Origin: Aquimarina muelleri DSM 19832
Lineage (GTDB): Bacteria > Bacteroidota > Bacteroidia > Flavobacteriales > Flavobacteriaceae
Assembly: GCF_000430665.1 (NCBI RefSeq)
Contig: NZ_KE387191.1
Location: 53,949 to 107,691, forward strand
Direction: 5' to 3'
Length of the DNA stretch: 53,743 nucleotides
Position numbers and translations under genes: made by a program
Shown: positions 1 to 8,964 of the stretch, piece after piece
Layout: every line of letters begins with the position of its first letter
Numbering within the stretch: the stretch's first letter is position 1
The notes under the pieces: model-generated
What the model was told of the DNA's origin: nothing
Database searches by the model: none
Seen by the model: only the letters and a program-made list of their open reading frames with translations

Positions 1-104
1 TCTAGTGGAACATCAAAAGTTACTGTGGATCATTCTGGGGCTCTAGTGGAAGATCTGAAGTTACTGTGGATCATTTTGGAGCCCTAGTGGAGTATCCGAA
101 GTTT
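1..104. repeat. 41-bp tandem repeat, 2.5 copies, cut by window edge
   Basis: Two full units (1-41 and 42-82) and a partial third (83-104) repeat with a period of 41 bases. Each unit starts near CTAGTGGA and carries ACTGTGGATCATT. Units differ at a few positions, so they have diverged. The array reaches the left edge and may be longer outside the window. No coding function is visible. The DNA from 105 to 157 is AT-rich and featureless. Confidence 0.85.
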
Positions 105-157
105 AAATTTATATTATATTTAAATTTTTACTTTCATATTATTTACAAATTGATAAA

Positions 158-191
158 AAAAGCAAGCAAAGACACCTCTTTGCTTGCTTTT
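158..191 (-). terminator. Intrinsic terminator of the leu operon
   Basis: A perfect 15-bp inverted repeat (158-172 with 177-191) surrounds a four-base loop. Read on the minus strand it is followed by a run of six T (complement of the A run ending at 160). It lies about 20 bases beyond the leuB stop codon. Confidence 0.85.
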
Positions 192-213
192 AAACAGAAT
201 CATTAATAAAAAA

Positions 214-1329
214 TTATATAATTGTAGATTGCCCTACGTGTATATTCTCAAAATTTATATTCGAATCTTCAGGATTTAAAATATAATCTGCAATAAAATC
301 TCCAACCTTTTCTGTAGTAAGCGGGTTCGTAGAGTTTAGATCAGGAGTGGTAAGGTTTAATTCTAATGCTTTTTCTACAGCATTTCTAATAGCATTAGCT
401 TCTCCTAATAAATTAAAATGTTCTAATAGCATTGCAGCAGATAATATTGCTGCAATTGGATTAGCTATTCCTTTACCTGTTGCTTGTGGATAAGAGCCAT
501 GAATAGGCTCAAACATACAACAAGTATTGCCAACAGATGCAGAAGCTAAAAGACCGATAGATCCACCGATAACGCTTGCCTCATCAGAAATAATATCTCC
601 AAACATATTTTCGGTAAGAATTACATCAAACTGGCTTGGGTTTAAGATCATTTGCATAGCAGCGTTATCTACAAATAAGAAATCTAATGCAACGTCGCTA
701 TATTGTGTAGCTATTTCGGTTACTACTTTGCGCCATAAACGAGAAGACTCTAATACATTGGCTTTATCCACCAGAGTAAGTTTTTTTCTTCGTTTTTGAG
801 CGGCTTTAAATGCCAAATGTGTGATACGTTCAATTTCTTCTTTGGAGTATTCACAAAGATCGGAAGCAACTGTACCGTCTTTACTTAATTTTTTTTCGCC
901 AAAATAAATTCCTCCTGTTAGTTCGCGATAAATAGAAATATCGGTTCCTTCTATAATTTCGCGTTTAAGAGGAGATTTATCAATTAAGGTTTCGTATGCT
1001 TTTACAGGACGTATATTGGCATAAAGCCCAAGTTCTTTACGTAATTTTAATAATCCTTGTTCTGGTCGAACTGTTGCACTAGGATTATTATCATATTTTG
1101 GATCACCTATAGCACCAAACAATACTGCATCTGTATTAACACAAAGTTCTAAAGTTTCGTCGGGTAAAGGGTTTCCTGTTTGATCAATAGCAATAGCGCC
1201 GACTAAACCTTCTTTAAAAATAAAAGAATGATTAAAGGTGTGCGCAATTGCATCTAATGTTTTTATGGCCTGTGCGGTTACTTCTGGACCAATACCGTCT
1301 CCTGATAATACTGCGATATCTAGTTTCAT
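214..1329 (-). CDS. leuB: 3-isopropylmalate dehydrogenase
   Basis: LeuB oxidatively decarboxylates 3-isopropylmalate to 2-oxoisocaproate with NAD+, the third leucine step, in the cytosol. The 371-residue product starts MKLDIAVLSGDGIGPE, the usual start of the isocitrate/isopropylmalate dehydrogenase family. It carries the conserved metal/substrate region LTENMFGDIISDE and the NAD-binding EPIHGS motif near the C-terminus. The reading frame stays open for seven codons upstream, but only with a non-ATG start, so the ATG whose first base is 1329 is preferred; it matches the family N-terminus. It is the last gene of leuA-leuC-leuD-leuB and is followed by a strong terminator. The 100-base gap from leuD holds an inverted repeat. 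Length is normal for the family. Confidence 0.95.
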   Translation of the reverse strand: MKLDIAVLSGDGIGPEVTAQAIKTLDAIAHTFNHSFIFKEGLVGAIAIDQTGNPLPDETLELCVNTDAVLFGAIGDPKYDNNPSATVRPEQGLLKLRKELGLYANIRPVKAYETLIDKSPLKREIIEGTDISIYRELTGGIYFGEKKLSKDGTVASDLCEYSKEEIERITHLAFKAAQKRRKKLTLVDKANVLESSRLWRKVVTEIATQYSDVALDFLFVDNAAMQMILNPSQFDVILTENMFGDIISDEASVIGGSIGLLASASVGNTCCMFEPIHGSYPQATGKGIANPIAAILSAAMLLEHFNLLGEANAIRNAVEKALELNLTTPDLNSTNPLTTEKVGDFIADYILNPEDSNINFENIHVGQSTII

Positions 1330-1347
1330 AAATTTACTCTTTTTGTA

Positions 1348-1416
1348 CACTGAGCTTGTCGAAGTGTTTTGTTATAGGATCTATTTATTTAGGCTTTGAC
1401 AAACTCTGCCTGACAA
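1348..1416. repeat. Intergenic inverted repeat between leuD and leuB
   Basis: Left arm 1348-1366 reads CACTGAGCTTGTCGAAGTG. The right arm (about 1394-1416) is a diverged reverse complement around TTTGACAAACTCTG. The loop is about 27 bases. It resembles the TTCGACAAGCTCAGTG-type palindromic intergenic repeats often seen in Flavobacteriia (recalled, not searched). It could fold in the leu mRNA and affect relative leuB expression. Confidence 0.55.
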
Positions 1417-1431
1417 TTTGTATATAATTAG

Positions 1432-2019
1432 TTATACTCTTTCTTTTTCAAATTCTTCTATTACAGCGGTATTGCTCATAAGAAAATCGATATCATCATA
1501 CCCGTTTATCATACAGGTTTTTTTATAAGGATTAATTTCAAAATCAGAGGAGGATCCGTTAGCTATAATGGTTATTTTTTGAGCTTCGAGATCTACTTCG
1601 ATTGGTGTATTTGCATCTTTTTTAATTTCGGTAAATAACTCTTCTAAAAAGGCTGGAGTTACTTGTACTGGCAATACACCATTATTAAGAGAGTTTCCTT
1701 TAAAAATATCTGCAAAAAAACTAGATACTACTACTTTAAATCCATAATCATGAATAGCCCATGCAGCATGCTCTCTACTGGATCCACATCCAAAATTATC
1801 TCCTGCTACCAAAATACTGCCACTATAACTATTGTTGTTCATTACAAACTCTGTATTAGGAGTTCCGTCTTTATGATAACGCCAGTCTCTAAATAGGTTT
1901 TCTCCAAATCCATCCCGACTAGTTGCTTTTAAAAAACGTGCAGGGATAATTTGATCGGTATCTACGTTTTCTATAGATAATGGTATGGCAGAGGATCTTA
2001 GTTTTATAAACTTATCCAT
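1432..2019 (-). CDS. leuD: 3-isopropylmalate dehydratase, small subunit
   Basis: The 195-residue LeuD is the swivel-domain subunit of isopropylmalate isomerase and pairs with LeuC to convert 2- to 3-isopropylmalate. Visible family marks are the N-terminal VDTDQIIPARFL and the FGCGSSREHA motif that contacts substrate. The ATG is separated from the leuC stop codon by only two bases, so the two subunits are likely made from one mRNA in balanced amounts. Length is typical for bacterial LeuD. Confidence 0.95.
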   Translation of the reverse strand: MDKFIKLRSSAIPLSIENVDTDQIIPARFLKATSRDGFGENLFRDWRYHKDGTPNTEFVMNNNSYSGSILVAGDNFGCGSSREHAAWAIHDYGFKVVVSSFFADIFKGNSLNNGVLPVQVTPAFLEELFTEIKKDANTPIEVDLEAQKITIIANGSSSDFEINPYKKTCMINGYDDIDFLMSNTAVIEEFEKERV

Positions 2020-2021
2020 AA

Positions 2022-3404
2022 TTAGTTTAATTGTTTAGTAATGTCAATAATTTTTCCTTCTATTGCTGTTGCAGCGGCTACCAGAGGGCTTGCTAATATT
2101 GTTCTAGACCCTTGTCCTTGTCTGCCTTCAAAATTTCTATTGGAGGTAGATACGCAATATTCTCCTTCTGGGATCTTATCATCGTTCATTGCCAGACAGG
2201 CAGAACAACCAGGTTGACGTAATTGAAAACCTGCTTCTTCAAAAACTTCTTTTAATCCTTCTTTTACAATTTGCTGTGCTACTTGTTGAGATCCAGGAAC
2301 AAACCATGCGGTTACATTCGTAGCTTTTTTCTTTCCTTTTATATAATCGGCGGCAACTCTAAAATCTTCGATTCTACTATTGGTACAACTTCCGATAAAT
2401 ACATAATTGATTTTTTGATCGATAAGCGATTGCCCTTTTTCAAAATTCATATACGCTAATGATTTTTCGAAAGATGCATTGTTGTCTGTAGGTATATTTT
2501 CGGTGATTTTAATTCCCATTCCTGGATTCGTGCCATAGGTGATCATTGGTTCGATATCTTCGGCATCAAAATGATATTCTTTATCAAATGTAGCTCCATC
2601 ATCGGTAGGTAAGGTTTTCCAGTATGCAACTTTTTCTTCAAATTCTTTTCCTTTGGGAGCAAATTTTCTTCCTTTAACATATTCAAAAGTGGTTTCGTCT
2701 GGAGCAATCATTCCTCCGCGTGCACCCATTTCGATACTCATATTGCAAACGGTCATACGTCCTTCCATAGACATCTCTTCAAAAACATTACCAGCATATT
2801 CGCAAAAATATCCTGTACCTGCATTAGTACCTAGTTTTGCAATTACATATAGTATTACATCTTTAGGCAAAACTCCTGCTTTTAGTTTTCCGTTTACAGT
2901 TACTCTAAGACTTTTTGGTTTTTGAAGTAGTAAACACTGACTAGCAAATACTTGTGCTACTTGGCTGGTTCCTATACCAAATGCAATGGTACCAAATGCG
3001 CCATGAGTAGAGGTGTGACTATCTCCGCAAACCATAGTCATTCCTGGTTGTGTAATTCCTAATTCTGGTGCCATTACATGTACAATACCATTATACTTAT
3101 GACCTAGTTCATATAGGGTTATTCCGTTTTTTTGACAATTTTTGGTTAATTGTTCTAATTGATTTCGGGATAGGGCATCTTTAACAGGCAGATGTTGATT
3201 TTCTGTAGGGGTGTTATGATCTGCAGTAGCAACAATTTGATCTGGTCTAAAAACAGGGATTCCTCGCTGTTCTAACTCACCAAATGCTTGAGGGCTGGTA
3301 ACCTCATGTATTAAATGTTTGTCTATATATAATATTTGTGGACCGTTTTGTATCTCTTTGACTACATGTGCATCCCATACTTTGTCAAATAAAGTTTTCT
3401 TCAT
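2022..3404 (-). CDS. leuC: 3-isopropylmalate dehydratase, large subunit
   Basis: The 460-residue LeuC belongs to the aconitase family and carries the 4Fe-4S cluster of isopropylmalate isomerase. Cluster ligands are visible as the single Cys in FIGSCTNSR and the pair in PGCSACLAMN. GDSHTSTHGAFG and the C-terminal SNRNFEGRQG are further family motifs. The gene sits second in the leu operon, 68 bases after leuA and two bases before leuD. A hairpin lies about 15 bases ahead of its ATG. Confidence 0.95.
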   Translation of the reverse strand: MKKTLFDKVWDAHVVKEIQNGPQILYIDKHLIHEVTSPQAFGELEQRGIPVFRPDQIVATADHNTPTENQHLPVKDALSRNQLEQLTKNCQKNGITLYELGHKYNGIVHVMAPELGITQPGMTMVCGDSHTSTHGAFGTIAFGIGTSQVAQVFASQCLLLQKPKSLRVTVNGKLKAGVLPKDVILYVIAKLGTNAGTGYFCEYAGNVFEEMSMEGRMTVCNMSIEMGARGGMIAPDETTFEYVKGRKFAPKGKEFEEKVAYWKTLPTDDGATFDKEYHFDAEDIEPMITYGTNPGMGIKITENIPTDNNASFEKSLAYMNFEKGQSLIDQKINYVFIGSCTNSRIEDFRVAADYIKGKKKATNVTAWFVPGSQQVAQQIVKEGLKEVFEEAGFQLRQPGCSACLAMNDDKIPEGEYCVSTSNRNFEGRQGQGSRTILASPLVAAATAIEGKIIDITKQLN

Positions 3405-3418
3405 AAGGTACTATTATT

Positions 3419-3460
3419 AGACCTTCAGGTTTTTTAAAATTTCTGAAGGTCTTTTTTTTT
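3419..3460. promoter_or_regulatory. Hairpin between leuA and leuC
   Basis: A perfect 10-bp stem (AGACCTTCAG 3419-3428 with 3443-3452) has a 14-base AT-rich loop. A run of nine T follows on the plus strand only, so it looks like a terminator for the plus strand, where no gene is seen. In the leu mRNA (minus strand) it lies just before the leuC ATG without a following U run. There it may act in mRNA stability or partial termination. Confidence 0.6.
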
Positions 3461-3472
3461 TAGTATATATTT

Positions 3473-4642
3473 TTATGCTACAGCAGCAGCTACATTTGTG
3501 TTTTTCATGATTTGATGAATATCTTCATCAATAACTTCTTTTTTACGATCAGCAAATTTCAAAAATTCAGAATAAACATCGTCTAATTGAAGCTTAGATA
3601 ATTCATACCCAACTTTTTTGGCTCTATAAGCTAAAGCAGCTCTACCACTTCTTGCGGTAAGAACTATTGCCGACTCAGTAACTCCTACTTCTTCTGGATC
3701 TATAATTTCATAAGTTTCTCTGTTTTTAATAACCCCATCTTGGTGTATTCCAGAACTATGGGCAAAGGCATTAGCACCAACAATTGCTTTGTTTGGCTGT
3801 ACAAACATCCCCATGTGGTCAGAAACCATTTGGCTTGTTTTATATAATAATCTAGAATCAATATCTGTATTTAAATTTAAGTAAGGATGTTGTTTCATGA
3901 TCATTACAATTTCTTCGAGAGCAGTATTACCTGCGCGTTCTCCGATACCATTGATGGTACATTCAATTTGTCTTGCACCATTTATTGCTCCAGCCATGGA
4001 GTTTGCTGTAGCCAATCCTAAATCATTATGACAATGACAAGAAATGATTACATTATCTATACCTTTTACATTTTCTTTTAAAAACCTTATTTTGGCACCG
4101 TATTCTTCTGGTAAGCAATATCCAGTTGTATCTGGAATATTAAGTACAGTAGCTCCGGCTTTTATCATAGCTTCGCATACACGTGCTAAGTACTCATTAT
4201 CAGTACGGCCAGCATCTTCAGCAAAAAACTCTACATCCTCAACAAAGGATTTAGCGTATTTAACAGCTGCAACTCCTTTTTCTATTACTTTATCTCTGGT
4301 AGAATTAAATTTATATTTAATATGAGAGTCTGAGGTACCAATACCAGTATGAATTCTAGGTCTTTTAGCATAACTTAGAGCTTCAGCAGCAACTTTAATA
4401 TCCTTTTCTACAGCCCTTGTTAATCCGCAAACGGTTGCATTTTTAACAATTTTAGCTATTTCACTAACAGAGGTAAAATCTCCAGGACTCGAAACAGGGA
4501 ATCCAGCTTCAATAACATCTACGCCTAGGAGATCTAGTTGTTCTGCAATTACTAATTTTTGTTGTGTATTTAGTTTGCAACCAGGGACCTGCTCTCCGTC
4601 TCTTAAGGTAGTGTCGAATATTTGAACTTTATTATTACTCAT
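3473..4642 (-). CDS. leuA: 2-isopropylmalate synthase, short form
   Basis: LeuA condenses acetyl-CoA with 2-oxoisovalerate, the committed leucine step. The 389-residue product has the catalytic TIM-barrel motif DTTLRDGEQVPGCKL at residues 9-23, the metal-binding HCHNDLGLA, and NGIGERAGN. It ends about where the barrel and linker end in longer enzymes (about 520 residues in E. coli), so the C-terminal leucine-binding regulatory domain is missing. Short forms are known in this phylum, so this is probably natural rather than a truncation. It is first in the operon; the 207 bases upstream, shared with the divergent gene at 4850, carry a terminator-like hairpin. Homocitrate synthase is the main alternative, but linkage to leuCDB argues against it. 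Confidence 0.92.
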   Translation of the reverse strand: MSNNKVQIFDTTLRDGEQVPGCKLNTQQKLVIAEQLDLLGVDVIEAGFPVSSPGDFTSVSEIAKIVKNATVCGLTRAVEKDIKVAAEALSYAKRPRIHTGIGTSDSHIKYKFNSTRDKVIEKGVAAVKYAKSFVEDVEFFAEDAGRTDNEYLARVCEAMIKAGATVLNIPDTTGYCLPEEYGAKIRFLKENVKGIDNVIISCHCHNDLGLATANSMAGAINGARQIECTINGIGERAGNTALEEIVMIMKQHPYLNLNTDIDSRLLYKTSQMVSDHMGMFVQPNKAIVGANAFAHSSGIHQDGVIKNRETYEIIDPEEVGVTESAIVLTARSGRAALAYRAKKVGYELSKLQLDDVYSEFLKFADRKKEVIDEDIHQIMKNTNVAAAVA

Positions 4643-4676
4643 AGGGATACAGTGAATTATTACTTTTAGTATCTTT

Positions 4677-4713
4677 AAAAAATATCCTCTTTTAAAAATA
4701 TTATTAAAAGAAG
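4677..4713 (-). promoter_or_regulatory. Possible leu operon attenuator hairpin
   Basis: On the minus strand a 10-bp stem with one wobble pair (4704-4713 with 4686-4695, eight-base loop) is followed after three bases by six T (complement of 4677-4682). It sits 44 to 71 bases upstream of the leuA ATG. A 31-codon reading frame (4814 down to 4719) ends six bases before the hairpin, which is leader-peptide geometry. That frame is rich in Phe, Tyr and Lys rather than Leu, which weakens the idea. Confidence 0.4.
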
Positions 4714-4849
4714 TTTCTTTAATCTATTACGAATTTATATTTTGGGAATTCAAAAAGGAAGTATTTAGTAAAGGGTTTTACAATGTTGAAGTCTTTTAAT
4801 TTATACGTAAACATCTTTTAATCAAATAATTATAATATATTTTCTTACA

Positions 4850-6394
4850 ATGACTAATGATCAAAAAGATCCTTTGTTTGTTTTAGTAAAATCTCTTTCT
4901 AAGTCAGAAAAGAGACAATTTAAAGTATATGTTGGACGATTGGGAGTCAATACGGATTCTAAATTCCTGGCTCTTTTTAATCATTTAGATAAAAGTGATA
5001 GCTTAGATGAAGACATTATCGTTTCTAAGGGAATTGTAAAAAAACAGCAACTTTCTAATCTTAAAGCACATTTATATAAACAGATATTAATTAGCCTTAG
5101 ATTGAGCCCTTTACATCAAAACATACGATCTCAAATACGAGAACAATTAGATTTTGCTTCTATTTTATATCATAAAGGACTATATAAGCAAAGTCTAAAA
5201 ATATTAGAAAAAGCTAAAGCACTGGCTACAGAAAATGAAGAACATAATATTGCTTATGAGGTTGTAGAACTCGAAAAAGTTATAGAAACACAATATATAA
5301 CCAGAAGTATTAGTAGTAGGGCAGATGAGTTAACTATTGAAGCCAAAACATTAAGCATAAAAAATGTACTCACCAGTAAGTTATCTAATCTATCTTTGCA
5401 GTTATACGGGTTAATGCTAAAAAGTGGTTATGTACGTAATGATAAAGAACATACTGTAATCACAAACTATTTTTATAATAAGTTACCTAAGTACGAGTGG
5501 AGTATGCTTGGTTTTAGAGAAAAACTTTGGTTGTATAAAGCGCATTTATGGTACAGTTTTATTGTTCAGGATTTTTTATCCTGTTATAAATATTCTAAAA
5601 AATGGGTAGATCTTTTTTATGAGTATCCTAAAATGATAAATCAAAACCCTGTATTTTTTCTTAGAGGAAATCATTATTTATTAGAATCGCTGTATTTGAT
5701 TAAAGATGAAACTCAGGTAAAATCAACATTAGCACAATTTGAAGAAATAATTACATCAGAAACTTTTCCTAAAGATGATAATATTGATGTTTTATCTTTT
5801 CAATTTATTTTTAATAATAAACTGAATGTACATTTTTTAGAGGGGAGTTTTGCCGAGGGAGAGTATTTGGTAGAGGAAATACTTAAAGGAATTTCAGAAT
5901 ACAAAAATCGCTTAGACGATCACCACATTATGGTGCTTTACTATAAAATTGGCTGCCTTTATTTTGGTATGGCAAATCATAAAAAATGTATAGAGTATTT
6001 AGAAAAGATCATCAATAATAAATCTCTAAAGATGCGAGAAGATTTAATGTGTTTTTCTAGAGTATTAAGCTTAGTTGCCCATTATGAAGCAGGTAAGGAT
6101 TATCATTTAGAAATTCAATTAAAAGAAACGTATCGGTTTTTAATTAAAATGGACGATTTGCATGAAGTGCAAAAAGAAATGATCAAATTTCTTAAAAATT
6201 TGGGCGATATTTTTCCGCATCAAATTAAAGATGAATTTAAAAAACTGTACAAAAGATTAAAACAATATGAGAATCATCCTTACGAAAAAAGAGCCTTTTT
6301 ATATTTAGATATACTTTCTTGGTTAGAGAGCAATATAGAGAATAGACCTGTTGCAGATATTATAAAAGAAAAATCCAGAAAACAAGTTAGATAA
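4850..6394 (+). CDS. Conserved hypothetical protein, helical-repeat type
   Basis: I do not recognise a named function for this 514-residue protein. It has no signal peptide and no membrane segment. It is mostly helical, with many Leu, Lys, Glu and Tyr and spaced hydrophobic/aromatic positions that suggest TPR-like superhelical repeats across about residues 90-480. The N-terminus (DPLFVLVKSLSKSEKRQF) looks like a conserved leading motif. Proteins of this length and style are common in Flavobacteriia (recalled, not searched). It is divergent from leuA and followed by an unrelated transporter gene, so context gives no role. A scaffold or protein-interaction role is only an inference. Confidence 0.75.
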   Translation: MTNDQKDPLFVLVKSLSKSEKRQFKVYVGRLGVNTDSKFLALFNHLDKSDSLDEDIIVSKGIVKKQQLSNLKAHLYKQILISLRLSPLHQNIRSQIREQLDFASILYHKGLYKQSLKILEKAKALATENEEHNIAYEVVELEKVIETQYITRSISSRADELTIEAKTLSIKNVLTSKLSNLSLQLYGLMLKSGYVRNDKEHTVITNYFYNKLPKYEWSMLGFREKLWLYKAHLWYSFIVQDFLSCYKYSKKWVDLFYEYPKMINQNPVFFLRGNHYLLESLYLIKDETQVKSTLAQFEEIITSETFPKDDNIDVLSFQFIFNNKLNVHFLEGSFAEGEYLVEEILKGISEYKNRLDDHHIMVLYYKIGCLYFGMANHKKCIEYLEKIINNKSLKMREDLMCFSRVLSLVAHYEAGKDYHLEIQLKETYRFLIKMDDLHEVQKEMIKFLKNLGDIFPHQIKDEFKKLYKRLKQYENHPYEKRAFLYLDILSWLESNIENRPVADIIKEKSRKQVR

Positions 6395-6492
6395 AGCACC
6401 TATCTTGCAGTCATTTTTCATGAAAATAAAACGAAACTGTAAACAGTGAATACTTAAATGATTTCAGATTTTTGTATTTGGAAATATATAAT

Positions 6493-7350
6493 ATGCAGAA
6501 AAACTTACATTTTAGAAATATTCTTGAGCTAAATTTCGCGATGCTTCTTATTAGTACTTCGGGAGCATTAGGAAGATACATAGACATGCCCGTACCTGTA
6601 ATCATTTGTTTTAGAGCAATATTAGCAGGGATATTATTATTTGTTTTCTGCAGATGGCGAAAAATTTCTTTTAGAACAAGTAGTAAAGACAGACCCACAA
6701 TTATATTAAGTGGAGTTCTAATGGGATTGCATTGGATTACTTATTTCTATGCTTTAAAATTATCTAATGTAGCTATAGGTATGCTTTCTATATTCACATA
6801 CCCGGTTATAACAGCTTTGTTAGAACCTATAGTGTTAAAAACTAAATTTCAGAAAGCACATTTATTATTAGGGTTACTAGTATTACTTGGTATTTATTTT
6901 TTAGTTCCGGATTTGGATTTTAGCCATAGTTATACCAAAGCAGTGGTTTTGGGAGTTATTTCTGCTTTGTGTTATTCTTTAAGAAACCTTATAATGAAAA
7001 CAAAGGTAGGGGAGTATAATGGCTCTGTATTAATGTGGTATCAATTAATTGTTGTTAGTATTTTGTTATTACCATTTTTGTTTATAATGAAAAGTTCTGG
7101 TATAACACAACAATGGTTTCCTATGTTGATCTTAGCATTTTTAACAACAGCTATTGGGCATACCCTATTTTTAGTCAGTTTTAAAAGGTTTTCGATAACT
7201 ACAGCAAGTATTATCAGTGGTATGCAACCTGTATATGGAATTATTATAGCAATAATTTTTTTGAATGAAATACCTGTTTTTTCTACTATTATAGGTGGAG
7301 TTTTAATTCTTACCTCAGTAATAATTGAAAGTGTGCGTACTTATCGTTGA
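6493..7350 (+). CDS. EamA/DMT-family inner-membrane transporter
   Basis: The 285-residue protein has about ten hydrophobic helices in two similar halves, as in EamA (drug/metabolite transporter) proteins such as RhaT and YdcZ relatives. The first half holds the loop ALKLSNVAIGMLSIFTYPV, and the second half the matching region near SFKRFSITTASIISGMQPV and an E-x-P (NEIPVF) turn typical of the family. The frame can be opened seven codons earlier with a TTG, but the ATG at 6493 (MQKNLHFRN) is preferred. Substrate cannot be told from sequence; members export amino acids, nucleosides or other metabolites. Confidence 0.88.
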   Translation: MQKNLHFRNILELNFAMLLISTSGALGRYIDMPVPVIICFRAILAGILLFVFCRWRKISFRTSSKDRPTIILSGVLMGLHWITYFYALKLSNVAIGMLSIFTYPVITALLEPIVLKTKFQKAHLLLGLLVLLGIYFLVPDLDFSHSYTKAVVLGVISALCYSLRNLIMKTKVGEYNGSVLMWYQLIVVSILLLPFLFIMKSSGITQQWFPMLILAFLTTAIGHTLFLVSFKRFSITTASIISGMQPVYGIIIAIIFLNEIPVFSTIIGGVLILTSVIIESVRTYR

Positions 7351-7494
7351 TTTAAATGATAGATCTATGTTATTGTTATTGAGTAGATTAAATTCTGTGT
7401 ATTTTCCTTTTTTAAAAATCAAAAAATAAACACTACATTCGTATTGTTTTTTAAGAGAAAATTAACATTATTAATTTCAAATCCAATACCCTTT

Positions 7495-8052
7495 ATGAAG
7501 ACTAAATTTTTAAGTGTTTTATTTTTATTTACTTTACTATTCACTTCTTGTTCAGGTGATGATGATGCCGGAAAACCAGATACTGGAGGTGAAACAGAAG
7601 TAACATTAGTTACATACTCTGATATAGAATTTTCATTAACAGATTCTAGCAATACGAATGGTCGTGTTTTTTCTACTTCCTCTGGAAAAGTTTATAAAGA
7701 TTCTGAAATTAATGCTGAAAATGCTGAAATTATAGATATAGTATCCGCAACCAGCCAGGCTTTTATAGCATTTGATAGCCCGCATAAAGCAACAGACCCT
7801 ACTATTGTAGGAGCAAGAATAACCAAGTATCAGCCTACAGGAGTGTCTTTAACAGCAGCAGATTTTGATGCCATGACAGATGATAGTAAGTTAAAATCAT
7901 TGATTATAGTAGATGATAACGAAACTATAAGTATTTCTGATTATGAAAATAAGATTGTTCTTTTTGAAAATGCAAGTGGAAAAAAAGGAGCTATTAAATT
8001 AAAAGCTTTAAATGCTAATAGATTATTGGTAGATATTAAAGTAATTAAGTAA
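7495..8052 (+). CDS. Small lipoprotein of unknown function
   Basis: The ATG at 7495 gives a 185-residue protein with a clear lipoprotein signal: MKTK, a hydrophobic stretch, then a Cys inside FTSCSGDDDAG. The acidic, Gly-rich residues after the Cys fit the tether of a Bacteroidota outer-membrane lipoprotein. The rest, about residues 40-185, looks like mixed beta structure with no motif I recognise. The frame is open 17 codons upstream, but that extension would bury the signal peptide. A terminator follows. No operon partner is evident. Confidence 0.8.
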   Translation: MKTKFLSVLFLFTLLFTSCSGDDDAGKPDTGGETEVTLVTYSDIEFSLTDSSNTNGRVFSTSSGKVYKDSEINAENAEIIDIVSATSQAFIAFDSPHKATDPTIVGARITKYQPTGVSLTAADFDAMTDDSKLKSLIIVDDNETISISDYENKIVLFENASGKKGAIKLKALNANRLLVDIKVIK

Positions 8053-8081
8053 GATTATTTTTTTAGAACAAATATATAAAG

Positions 8082-8112
8082 ACCTTATGAATGTATTTCG
8101 TAAGGTTTTTTT
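8082..8112 (+). terminator. Intrinsic terminator after the lipoprotein gene
   Basis: A 10-bp stem with one wobble pair (8082-8091 with 8097-8106) and a five-base loop is followed by seven T (8106-8112). The T run overlaps the last codon of the convergent gene. Confidence 0.8.
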
Positions 8113-8806
8113 AACTGCAATCATTCCATACTGGATCTATAGGAAGAGGAGCAATAATAGATAGTTGTTCTTTTTTTACAGGGTGAATAAAAGATAATTT
8201 TCTGGCATGTAAATGAATACTTCCATCTTTATTACTACGATCTGCACCATATTTTAAATCTCCTTTAATAATACATCCAATACTAGAAAGCTGTGATCTT
8301 ATTTGGTGATGACGACCTGTATGTAAATCAATTTCCAGTAAATAATAATTATCTAATTTTTTAAGTAACTTATATTCTAAAACAGCCTTTTTACTATCAG
8401 GAACCTCGTTAGTATAGGCATAGGATTTATTTTGTTTGGTATTGCGTTTTAACCAGTGTGTTAAGGTGTCTTGTTTTTTTGGAGGAGGGTTTTTAACGAC
8501 TGTCCAGTATGTTTTTTTAGCGTCTTTATTGGCAAATAAGGCATTGAGTCGGGGTAGTGCTTTACTTGTTCGGGCAAATACTACAATACCGCTTGTAGGG
8601 CGATCTAGTCTGTGTACTACACCAAGATAAACAGCACCTGGTTTATTGTACTTTTTAGCAATATAAGCTTTCACAATTTCGCTGAGAGGAGTATCTCCAG
8701 TTTTATCTCCTTGTACAATGTCTCCTGGGCGTTTGTTTACTATGATAATATGATTATCCTCATAAAGAACCTGAAGGTTAGATGTATTTGAAATGATTTT
8801 TGACAT
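8111..8806 (-). CDS. RluA-family pseudouridine synthase
   Basis: The 231-residue enzyme should isomerise uridine to pseudouridine in rRNA or tRNA. It has the catalytic motif HRLDRPTSGIVVFART at about residues 65-80, with the active-site Asp in HRLDR, and the later GRHHQIRSQL motif. It lacks an N-terminal S4 RNA-binding domain, so it is closer in build to RluA/TruC than to RluD. Which site it modifies cannot be read from the sequence. It is convergent with the lipoprotein gene on its right side of transcription and lies 158 bases downstream of panB on the same strand. Confidence 0.9.
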   Translation of the reverse strand: MSKIISNTSNLQVLYEDNHIIIVNKRPGDIVQGDKTGDTPLSEIVKAYIAKKYNKPGAVYLGVVHRLDRPTSGIVVFARTSKALPRLNALFANKDAKKTYWTVVKNPPPKKQDTLTHWLKRNTKQNKSYAYTNEVPDSKKAVLEYKLLKKLDNYYLLEIDLHTGRHHQIRSQLSSIGCIIKGDLKYGADRSNKDGSIHLHARKLSFIHPVKKEQLSIIAPLPIDPVWNDCS

Positions 8807-8964
8807 TCTGGACTTTTAGATCGATTGATGGATAAACCTAAATTTTTAGACTCTCTAAATGTAGAAGAGATGACATGAATCTTAGAACTGCACAGGTGTT
8901 TTTTCATAATTCAGCACCCAAAAATTCATATATGTTTTTATATAATAATCTAAATTCTCATAAA

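Noticed and set aside
6411..6698. A minus-strand 95-codon frame overlapping the EamA transporter start.
   Set aside because: It opposes a well-supported membrane protein and has no family features.
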